DNA of 10,376 nt from JANQQZ01 sp039179915 (GTDB lineage Bacteria > Planctomycetota > Phycisphaerae > Phycisphaerales > UBA1924): NCBI GenBank assembly GCA_039179915.1, contig JBCDEF010000096.1:1-10376 (forward strand), in the 5' to 3' direction. Made by a program: the position numbers and the translations under genes. The first letter of the stretch is position 1, and each line of letters opens with the position of its first letter. This document shows, one piece after another, positions 1 to 5,880 of the stretch. Below the pieces are notes generated by a model, which searched no databases, was not told the DNA's origin, and was given only the letters and a program-made list of their open reading frames with translations.

Positions 1-747
1 CACATCGAAGCCGCTGCCGCCCGACGCCCAGTCGAACTCCAGGCCCGTGACCGGCCGGTCCCGACCGAAGTCGATCACAAGCGAGGATGCCCCCGCTTCG
101 AACCGCCAGTCGGCTCGGCCGTCCGCGGCGGGCTTCGCCTCGGCAGCCGAAGCCGGATCGCGGAGCATCGGAACCCCGTCGTAGGGCGTGTCCTCCGGGA
201 GCGGGCGGTAGGTCAGCCGATCGATCAGCACGGTGCCCGCGCCGCCCTCGCTGGCGGCGATTGCGAACTCGATAAACCCGATCGATTCCAGCGGTGAGCC
301 GTCAGATGGGCCCCACGCGAACTCGAAGTGACGCCGCTTGTCTGTCATCGGCATCCAGGTCTCGGGCGCCCGGAACGCCCGCCGGTTGACCCACCAGACG
401 TTCTCGTCGGCCGGGTCGATGAGCTTGAACTCCAGGTCGTTCGCCGGACCTTCGCCGCGCACCCGGAACGCGAACCGGTAGTTCTCGCCCAGCGGGATCG
501 AGACCGCCCGGCGCACGATACCGAAGCCAGAACCGGCGGTGAAGTCGTAGTCGATCCGCATCGCGCCGGGGGCCGCCGCGTCCTCGGAGATACCAATCTG
601 GACGCCGTCGGACGCGATCGCGGTCCACCCCGCCGTGGGCCGGGCAGGGTCGATCAGTTCGAGCGTCCCGGCGTCCTGCGACCGCGCCGGGCCGCAGCAC
701 ACCATCGCAGAGAGAAGAACCGCCAGCCAAGCACGCCATGCACGCAT
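1..747 (-). CDS. Secreted protein with CIA30/CBM-like and discoidin-like regions (C-terminus cut off by window edge)
   Basis: The frame is open from the ATG at 747 to the left edge, giving 249 residues with no stop, so the rest of the gene lies outside the window. Residues 1-24 look like a Sec signal peptide: an arginine-containing start, a hydrophobic stretch AWLAVLLSAMVCCG, and likely cleavage after ARS. Residues about 28-175 form a beta-rich region with FKLIDPADENVWWVN and FEFAWGPSDG, which resembles the CIA30/carbohydrate-binding part of large bacterial proteins often named coagulation factor 5/8 type or discoidin-domain proteins. From about residue 213 a second module begins (SLVIDFGRDRPVTGLEFDW), resembling the start of an F5/8C (discoidin) domain. 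Such proteins bind or process polysaccharides outside the cytoplasm; the exact role is unknown. The start is preceded only by a weak G-rich ribosome site. The start at 747 fits the signal peptide, and competing starts at 739 and 773 are in other frames. Confidence 0.78.
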   Translation of the reverse strand, partial: MRAWRAWLAVLLSAMVCCGPARSQDAGTLELIDPARPTAGWTAIASDGVQIGISEDAAAPGAMRIDYDFTAGSGFGIVRRAVSIPLGENYRFAFRVRGEGPANDLEFKLIDPADENVWWVNRRAFRAPETWMPMTDKRRHFEFAWGPSDGSPLESIGFIEFAIAASEGGAGTVLIDRLTYRPLPEDTPYDGVPMLRDPASAAEAKPAADGRADWRFEAGASSLVIDFGRDRPVTGLEFDWASGGSGFDV

Positions 748-831
748 GCGGACACCCCCAAAATGAAGCTCATGGACCCGCTCTTCGCCGGGCAGACCGA
801 TGAACCATCAGCCCGGGTCGCGGTGAAGCGC

Positions 832-855
832 GTGTCGGCCCGCGAAGACCGACAC
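832..855 (-). terminator. Possible hairpin downstream of the dockerin-type gene
   Basis: Arms GTGTCGG (832-838) and CCGACAC (849-855) form a perfect 7-bp stem around a 10-base loop, about 30 bases past the stop of the gene ending at 887. Two more pairs are possible beyond one mismatch. No U-tract follows on the minus strand, so it is not a classical Rho-independent terminator. It could be a transcript-end stabiliser or chance. Confidence 0.3.
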
Positions 856-886
856 ACGGGATGATCAGAGAATCACAGCGACGCGA

Positions 887-1693
887 TCACGGGCAACCGA
901 TACCGAACTCGTTGACCCAGGCGAAGAAGTCGCTGGACGTGCACGCTTCGTCGCCGTTGATGTCGCACTCGGGAGCCAGATCGCCGAACGCGCTCACCCA
1001 GGCGAAGAAGTCGCTGGAGGTGCAGAGCGTGTCGCCGTTCACGTCGCAGGGGCAGTCCGCCGTCGGAGCGGCCTGCACGAGGCACAGGTCGTCCCAGAAG
1101 ATTGTGCCGGTCGATGCCACGCTGCCAAAACGGAGCGGCAAGACGGTGACGGCCACCGGGAAGGGCGGGAAGTCTCCGACATTCAGGATATCGCTATCGG
1201 TCACCGTGAACGAGAACTCGACCCACTGATCCGCGGTGTCGCCGTCGATTCCGAGCACCTCGAACGAGGTGTAGATCGAGCTGTTCTCGCGGCGGAACTC
1301 GAGCTTGATACCCGACTCCGCGCCGTCCAGCGGATCGGCAGCCGGGATGAGGTACCAGCCCGAGACCGTGACGTCGCCGCCCAGATACTCGTAGGCCGGG
1401 TTGTTGAACTGAAGCGTCTGCGGGTTGAGCACATCGGTGGTAAACCCGGAAAAGTCGGAGCCGGAGGGGAACTCGATCGAGTTGTCCCCGGTGCGGGCAA
1501 AGAACGGGAGAATCCCGTCAGAGGCGGTCCGCAGCCGGGCCGTGTTGAACCCGCCCCAGCCGCGCGGCAGGGACGAGTTCGCGGGGTCGATGTCCTCGAA
1601 CGAGGGGTTGTCGACCCGATTGTCCGGGCACTGGGCGCCGGCCACGCCGGTCGCAACGCAGAGCGCGGCCGTGATCAAACCTCGAATCAGCAT
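887..1693 (-). CDS. Secreted CBM-like protein with C-terminal GC-type dockerin-like domain
   Basis: The protein has 268 residues. The ATG at 1693 is chosen because AAGGAG lies 7 bases upstream and a signal peptide follows at once (MLIRGLITAALCVATGVAGA, cleavage before QCPD). Residues about 22-206 look like a jelly-roll carbohydrate-binding module of the CBM4/9 kind: an opening NPSFE, a middle segment VTVSGWYLIP, and a closing FWDDLCLV strand. Residues 214-268 hold two dockerin-like EF-hand repeats, DVNGDTLCTSSDFFAWV and DINGDEACTSSDFFAWV, 27 residues apart, with Asp/Asn at calcium-loop positions 1, 3, 5 and 12. Six cysteines (214, 216, 224, 243, 251, 267) and an ending in GCP match the GC-type dockerin tails known from Phycisphaerae. 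The gene has its own promoter and LacI-type operator, so it is probably a separate unit co-regulated with the upstream transport operon. The ligand and the anchoring partner are unknown. Confidence 0.85.
   Translation of the reverse strand: MLIRGLITAALCVATGVAGAQCPDNRVDNPSFEDIDPANSSLPRGWGGFNTARLRTASDGILPFFARTGDNSIEFPSGSDFSGFTTDVLNPQTLQFNNPAYEYLGGDVTVSGWYLIPAADPLDGAESGIKLEFRRENSSIYTSFEVLGIDGDTADQWVEFSFTVTDSDILNVGDFPPFPVAVTVLPLRFGSVASTGTIFWDDLCLVQAAPTADCPCDVNGDTLCTSSDFFAWVSAFGDLAPECDINGDEACTSSDFFAWVNEFGIGCP
915..1018 (-). repeat. Tandem dockerin-repeat coding units with a 23-bp identical core
   Basis: Positions 915-937 and 996-1018 are identical over 23 bases, with a period of 81 bp, equal to 27 codons. 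They encode the SSDFFAWV core of the two dockerin-like EF-hand units. Identity at synonymous sites suggests recent duplication, gene conversion or codon constraint. Confidence 0.85.
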
Positions 1694-1743
1694 GTGAAAA
1701 CTCCTTGTCGAACCATCGTGTATCCCACGGAGCCCAGAACGAA

Positions 1744-1757
1744 TGAAATCGTTTACA
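1744..1757 (-). promoter_or_regulatory. LacI-family-type operator upstream of the dockerin gene
   Basis: On the minus strand the site reads TGTAAACGATTTCA. It fits the TGnAAnCGnTTnCA pattern of LacI-family operators with the usual central CG. It lies 50 bases upstream of the ATG at 1693 and about 14 bases downstream of a predicted -10 box, so a bound repressor would block early transcription. With one base on each side (1743-1758) it matches the site at 9285-9300 at 15 of 16 positions when that site is read on the opposite strand. The cognate regulator is not in the window. Confidence 0.68.
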
Positions 1758-1771
1758 TCGGCCTCTTCTGC

Positions 1772-1800
1772 AGTATGATCGATTCCTCGCGGCGCGTCAA
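1772..1800 (-). promoter_or_regulatory. Sigma-70-like promoter for the dockerin gene
   Basis: On the minus strand a -35 box TTGACG (1795-1800, 5 of 6 to consensus) is followed by a 17-base spacer and a -10 box CATACT (1772-1777, 4 of 6). Predicted initiation is near 1765, leaving a leader of roughly 70 bases that contains the operator and the AAGGAG ribosome site. It lies in the 162-base gap after the permease gene ending at 1856, so the dockerin gene can be transcribed on its own. Confidence 0.55.
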
Positions 1801-1855
1801 GGCTTTCTGCAGACACCCGAACACAGCCCATTTCAGAGGCCCTCGCCTCCTCCAG

Positions 1856-2728
1856 TCAGCCCTTCACCGCCCCCGCCGTCACCCCCCGGCTGAACATTCG
1901 GTTCGCGAGCACGAACACCACCAGAACAGGGAGCACCGTGATCACGCTCGCCGCCATCAGCAAGCTCCACGGCGTCTGGCCCGCCCGAGACTGATAAAGC
2001 TGCAGCCCGAGAGCGACCGTCCACTGGTCGCGGTTGACCAGGAACACCAGCGGGGCCAGGAAGTCGTTCCACATGTACGTGAAGTGCAGCAGGCCGACCA
2101 CGGCCAGCACCGTCCGCGACATCGGCAGCGTGATGTGCCAGAAGAGCTGGAACGACGAGCAGCCGTCGAGCTGCGCCGCCTCGTCGAGTTCCTTCGGCAG
2201 GTTGCGGAAAAACTGGTGCAGCAGGAAGATGCTGAACGCGTTGCCGAAGAAAAACTGGGCGTAGAGCGGCAGGGTCGTCCCGATCCACCCGAGCTTGCTG
2301 TACAGGATGAACAACGGGACCATGATCACCGGGAACGGGATGAGCATCGTGCCGATCGTCGCCAGCAGCACCACCCGTCGCCCCCGCATCGGCACGCGGG
2401 CCAAACCGAACGCGACCACCACGCTCGAGACCATCGCCCCCGAGACACCCAGCAGCACCACGATCATCGTGTTCCGGAAGAACAGCGGGAAGTCGACCGT
2501 CTCGTCGGTCAGCACGGCCCGGTAGTTCTCGTACCCTTGGTCCAGCGTCGCCGAGGGCGGGTCGGGCAGCAGCGAGAGCCCGGCCGACATCGCCTGGTCT
2601 TCGGGCTTGATCGACGTCGAGACCATCCAGATCAGCGGCAACACAAACACAATGCCGACTACGACCATCAGCAGGACACGCACACCGAACCCGAGCCCCA
2701 ACGGAAGACCGGACCCGCGCCGCCTCAC
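1856..2728 (-). CDS. CUT1 sugar ABC transporter permease, MalG-type
   Basis: An inner-membrane permease subunit of 290 residues, a normal length for MalG-type proteins. I start it at the GTG at 2728, which overlaps the TGA of the upstream permease in a GTGA tetranucleotide and has GGAG 6 bases upstream. Six membrane segments are plausible, the first at about residues 13-35. The cytoplasmic EAA loop is clear at residues 183-203 (EAAQLDGCSSFQLFWHITLPM), with the conserved EAA and the glycine at 189. This loop contacts the ATPase. It would pair with the permease at 2725-3633 and the binding protein at 3630-5018 to import a sugar or oligosaccharide. Membership of the binding-protein-dependent permease family is certain; the substrate is not. 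Confidence 0.94.
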   Translation of the reverse strand: MRRRGSGLPLGLGFGVRVLLMVVVGIVFVLPLIWMVSTSIKPEDQAMSAGLSLLPDPPSATLDQGYENYRAVLTDETVDFPLFFRNTMIVVLLGVSGAMVSSVVVAFGLARVPMRGRRVVLLATIGTMLIPFPVIMVPLFILYSKLGWIGTTLPLYAQFFFGNAFSIFLLHQFFRNLPKELDEAAQLDGCSSFQLFWHITLPMSRTVLAVVGLLHFTYMWNDFLAPLVFLVNRDQWTVALGLQLYQSRAGQTPWSLLMAASVITVLPVLVVFVLANRMFSRGVTAGAVKG

Positions 2729-3633
2729 CGCGTGCTCCAGAGCCGGCGAGCGAACCGCCACGGCACCAGCGCACAGGCCGCGATCAGCACCGTCTGCACC
2801 CAGCCGAGCGCGCTCGCATAGCCCATCCGCTGGAACAGAAACGCGTTGTCGTACAGGTAGTGGGAGTAAAAATAGGTCGAGCGATTCGGGCCGCCCTCGG
2901 TCATGATGAAGGGGGTCGCGAAGACCTGCCACGCCGTGATCGTCTGGATGATCGAGTTGAACACGACCGCGTGCGCGATGCCGGGCAGCGCGATGTGCAC
3001 GAACCGGCGGATCGGGCCCATGCCGTCGAGCTCGCCCGCCTCGTACAGCGTCTCGGGGATGTCCTGCAACGCGCCGAGGTAGATCACCACCGCCTGGCCG
3101 ACGCTCCAGAGGTTCATCAGGATCAGCGCCGCCATCGCCCAGCCCTGCTGCTGGAGCCAGTTCGGGCCCTGGATCCCGACGGCACCCAGCCCGGCGTTGA
3201 TCAGCCCGGCGTCGGAGTTGAACAGCCACATCCAGATCATCGCGGCCGCGACCAGCGGCACGACGGTCGGCGTGAACACGAACAACCGAACCACGCCGCT
3301 CAGCCGTGTGTCGACATCGAGCAGGCCGGCGATCGCCATCGATACCAACGCCGTCAGCGGGATCGACACCCCGGCGTACACCAGCGTGTTTCGCACCGCC
3401 TTCCAGAACAGCTCGTCACGCAGGATCGACGCGTAGTTGCTCAGACCCACGCGCAGCGGAGCCTCGAGCATGTTGTAATCCGTCAGGCTGTAATACAGGC
3501 TCATCGCCATCGGGATCAAAAAGAAGACCGTCAACCCGACGATCCACGGCGAGACCCAGACCCACCCCGCGTTCCGGCGCAGCACACCCCGGATCATGCC
3601 GCCGCCGTGGGCACCGGAAACACCGGGACTCAC
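2725..3633 (-). CDS. CUT1 sugar ABC transporter permease, MalF-type
   Basis: An inner-membrane permease of 302 residues from a GTG at 3633, which overlaps the stop of the binding-protein gene as GTGA. An ATG at 3597 (MIRGVLRR) is an alternative that would shorten it by 12 residues. The first membrane segment runs about residues 24-48 (WVSPWIVGLTVFFLIPMAMS), with further segments near 83-105, 115-137, 166-188, 218-236 and 272-292. The EAA-loop motif is at residues 198-218 (EAGELDGMGPIRRFVHIALPG). The segment MTEGGPNRSTYFYSHYLYDNAF is typical of MalF/UgpA-like permeases of the CUT1 group. Tight coupling on both sides shows it belongs with its neighbours as one transporter. Confidence 0.94.
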   Translation of the reverse strand: MSPGVSGAHGGGMIRGVLRRNAGWVWVSPWIVGLTVFFLIPMAMSLYYSLTDYNMLEAPLRVGLSNYASILRDELFWKAVRNTLVYAGVSIPLTALVSMAIAGLLDVDTRLSGVVRLFVFTPTVVPLVAAAMIWMWLFNSDAGLINAGLGAVGIQGPNWLQQQGWAMAALILMNLWSVGQAVVIYLGALQDIPETLYEAGELDGMGPIRRFVHIALPGIAHAVVFNSIIQTITAWQVFATPFIMTEGGPNRSTYFYSHYLYDNAFLFQRMGYASALGWVQTVLIAACALVPWRFARRLWSTR

Positions 3634-5018
3634 AACGCCCCGCCCGCGGCACGGCGCCGCCTGATCTCCGCGGCCTCATCGATCGCGTGCTGCGCGACCC
3701 GTTCGATGCCGCCGAGCATCACCCCTGGCGTGGTGCGGAGCTGCCAGAGCGACTGCACCGCCGCGTCAAACTCGGCGACGTACCGCGGCCAGACGCGAAG
3801 CCGCGGGAAATGGAACACCCGCTCGCTGTTGGCCACCGCGTTGTGCACCGCGATCGATCGGTTCGGATGGCCGGCGAGGAAGCCCGGCGTCGCCTCGACC
3901 AGCGGCGAGCTCTTGCCGTGCGCCGAGGCCAACGCCTCCAGACGCCGGCGGTCCTGGATCCACAGCATGAACTCGAACGCGGCCTCGGGCTCGGCCGCGC
4001 CCTTCGGGATCGACAGCACGTCCCCGTCGAGCAGGCCCACAGGCCGCGATGGATCCAAAATGGACGCCTCGACCGGCATCGGCACCGCGCGGTACCGAAG
4101 CCCCGGGGCGTACGCCTCGATCAGGTTCGCGAGCCACGGGCCCTGGATCGTTGTCGCGACCTGCCCGGTCAGGAACGGGTGCAACGCCGTCCCGTAAAAC
4201 CCGAGCCCCGACTGGAACTGCTGCAGCGCATCGACGCCGTACCGCTCAGGATACGAGCGAACCCAGCGGTACGCATCCTCGTTCTCGGGTGACATCGCCG
4301 TTGCGCGCGTGCCGTCCTCGGTCACCAGCCGGCCGCCGAAGTGGTAGCCCCACAGCCACGACCACCAGCCCGGATCGGTGTGGATGAACCCGACACGCTC
4401 GACCCGTCCGCCGGCGTCGACCGCGAAGACGCGTTCGTGCAGCCGGTCCAGTTCCTCGATCGTCTGCGGGCCCGGCCCGCGTTCGTGCTCGCGGACACCC
4501 GCCGACGACAGCGCGTCGAGATTGAGGTATAACGCCAGCGAGCCGCAGGTGCTGATCAGCCCCCAGAGCCGGTCCTCGTGCGTCAGCATCGGCCAGATGC
4601 CCGACGCGTAGTCACCGGGATCGATCCCCGCCGATGCGGCGAGATCGTCCAGCGGCATCAGCGCGCCCGCCTCCGCGTACGCGGGCAGGTTGAAATTCCA
4701 CAGCCCCACAAGATCCGGCGGCGAGCCGCCGGCGATCGCGATCATCGCCTTCTGATCGATCGCCCCGATCGTCAGGTACCGCACATGGATCCGGTCCTGC
4801 ACCGCGTTGAACTCGTCGACGAGGCGCCGCATCGCGACACCCTCGGCCCCGGTCCACTTCTCCCAGTAGTCCACGACCGTGCGTCCCGGCGGAACGTCGC
4901 CCCGCGGACGGGGACCGAAGAGCAGCAGCCCCGCCGCCCCGGCACCGAGCCCCGCGATCGCCGCGCGACGCGTGAGGCGACCAGCGCGAGACACGGCCGA
5001 AATCGGGTCGGAGTCCAT
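3630..5018 (-). CDS. Extracellular sugar-binding protein (SBP family 1) with Tat-like signal
   Basis: The protein has 462 residues from the ATG at 5018. It binds the transported sugar in the periplasm and delivers it to the two permeases encoded just downstream. Residues 14-36 (GRLTRRAAIAGLGAGAAG and following) have a twin arginine at 17-18 before a glycine/alanine-rich hydrophobic core, like a Tat signal, and no lipobox cysteine. The mature part shows family 1 features: an early VVDYWEKWTGAEG strand, GGSPPDLVGLWN, the aromatic segment GWWSWLWGYHFGGRL, and the late ATTIQGPWLANLIEAY block. Tryptophan-rich segments fit stacking against sugar rings. An in-frame GTG three codons upstream is possible; no strong ribosome site is seen for either start. 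It begins 37 bases after the pseudopilin stop and ends in a GTGA overlap with the permease gene. Confidence 0.92.
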   Translation of the reverse strand: MDSDPISAVSRAGRLTRRAAIAGLGAGAAGLLLFGPRPRGDVPPGRTVVDYWEKWTGAEGVAMRRLVDEFNAVQDRIHVRYLTIGAIDQKAMIAIAGGSPPDLVGLWNFNLPAYAEAGALMPLDDLAASAGIDPGDYASGIWPMLTHEDRLWGLISTCGSLALYLNLDALSSAGVREHERGPGPQTIEELDRLHERVFAVDAGGRVERVGFIHTDPGWWSWLWGYHFGGRLVTEDGTRATAMSPENEDAYRWVRSYPERYGVDALQQFQSGLGFYGTALHPFLTGQVATTIQGPWLANLIEAYAPGLRYRAVPMPVEASILDPSRPVGLLDGDVLSIPKGAAEPEAAFEFMLWIQDRRRLEALASAHGKSSPLVEATPGFLAGHPNRSIAVHNAVANSERVFHFPRLRVWPRYVAEFDAAVQSLWQLRTTPGVMLGGIERVAQHAIDEAAEIRRRRAAGGAL

Positions 5019-5055
5019 TGGGATCACGATACCGAGGCAGAGCGTGTGAGGCGAT

Positions 5056-5880
5056 TCACTGGCCGCCGCCGTACTTGTCCGGGTAGAAGTGACCCCAGTT
5101 GAAGAACGGCCCCGGGGCACCGTACGGATCCCGCGCGGGTTCGATGCCCTGCTCCGGGATGCCCCGGTAGACCTCGAGCTCGAGTGACTCGATCCGCTGA
5201 TCGCCGAACAAGAAATGCATCTTGCCCGCGTGCCGCGGCTTCTCGTCGAGGGCATCCGCGGCGATCACCGTCTCGTTGAAGTTCTCGATCAGGCGGAGCT
5301 TCTGGCCCGATACACCGTGCTGGCGGCCGCTGCTGTTCGCGGGCCTGGGATCGGTCTTGGGGTCTCCCCCGCCGTACCAGCGTGTGCGAGAATCGTTGAA
5401 CCAGTACTCCGTGAACTCCTCCTCCGGCTCGAGCGAGTCGCCGCCGGGCGGGATCGAATACGGGTCGACCTGGTCGATGTCGAAGTTGAAGAACCGGCCC
5501 ACCGCGTTGAGCTGCGCGCGGTTCACCTCGTCGGTGACGCTCAGCTCGCCCCTCGCCGAGGGACACGTAAAGATCCCGCTCTCGACCTGGTTGTCGAGGA
5601 TGTCGCGCAGCAGGATCATGACGTTCCAGTGATCGAACGCGAACTGCGAGCGAGGCTCAAGATCGAAATACGCCGGCTCTTTCTGATCATCAAAATACAG
5701 CTGCGACGCCAGCCCGATCTGCCGGATGTTCGACTTGCAGATCACCGTCCGGGCGGAGTCCCGTGCCGACCCGAGCGCCGGCAGCAGGATCCCAATCAGC
5801 AGCGCGATGATCGAGATGACGACAAGCAGCTCGATGAGGGTGAACGCACGGGTTCGGCTCCGCGTTGTGGTTCGGCTCAT
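5056..5880 (-). CDS. Type II secretion-like pseudopilin (prepilin N-terminal methylation motif)
   Basis: The protein has 274 residues from the ATG at 5880, with AGGAG 10 bases upstream. The N-terminus has a short basic leader and the class III signal RAFTLIELLVVISIIALL: cleavage is expected between A12 and F13, with the conserved Glu at mature position 5 (E17). A single hydrophobic helix spans about residues 14-36. Near the C-terminus H217 and D227 form an H-X9-D motif (RHAGKMHFLFGDQ), as in the planctomycete pre-pilin HX9DG proteins, but the usual glycine after the Asp is Gln here. Processing would need a prepilin peptidase encoded elsewhere. Its start overlaps the stop of the GH94 gene as ATGA, so the two are probably translated together. 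The function in this locus is unknown; surface display or polysaccharide handling is only inferred. Confidence 0.9.
   Translation of the reverse strand: MSRTTTRSRTRAFTLIELLVVISIIALLIGILLPALGSARDSARTVICKSNIRQIGLASQLYFDDQKEPAYFDLEPRSQFAFDHWNVMILLRDILDNQVESGIFTCPSARGELSVTDEVNRAQLNAVGRFFNFDIDQVDPYSIPPGGDSLEPEEEFTEYWFNDSRTRWYGGGDPKTDPRPANSSGRQHGVSGQKLRLIENFNETVIAADALDEKPRHAGKMHFLFGDQRIESLELEVYRGIPEQGIEPARDPYGAPGPFFNWGHFYPDKYGGGQ

Noticed and set aside
87..864. Short frames on both strands over the left-edge gene
   Set aside because: They are Arg/Pro-rich and overlap the signal-peptide-bearing frame that starts at 747 and stays open to the edge.
1766..1812. Direct repeat TTCTGCAG at 1766-1773 and 1805-1812 flanking the promoter
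   Set aside because: Eight bases with a common palindromic core; likely chance, and there is no matching pair at the other promoter.
1836..1849. Hairpin GAGGC-loop-GCCTC just after the MalG-type permease stop
   Set aside because: Only a 5-bp stem and no U-tract; too weak to call a terminator.
1694..4197. Two long plus-strand frames (about 375 and 445 codons) opposite the permease and binding-protein genes
   Set aside because: Composition is Arg/His/Gln-rich and low in hydrophobic residues, and the minus-strand genes are unmistakable transporter parts.
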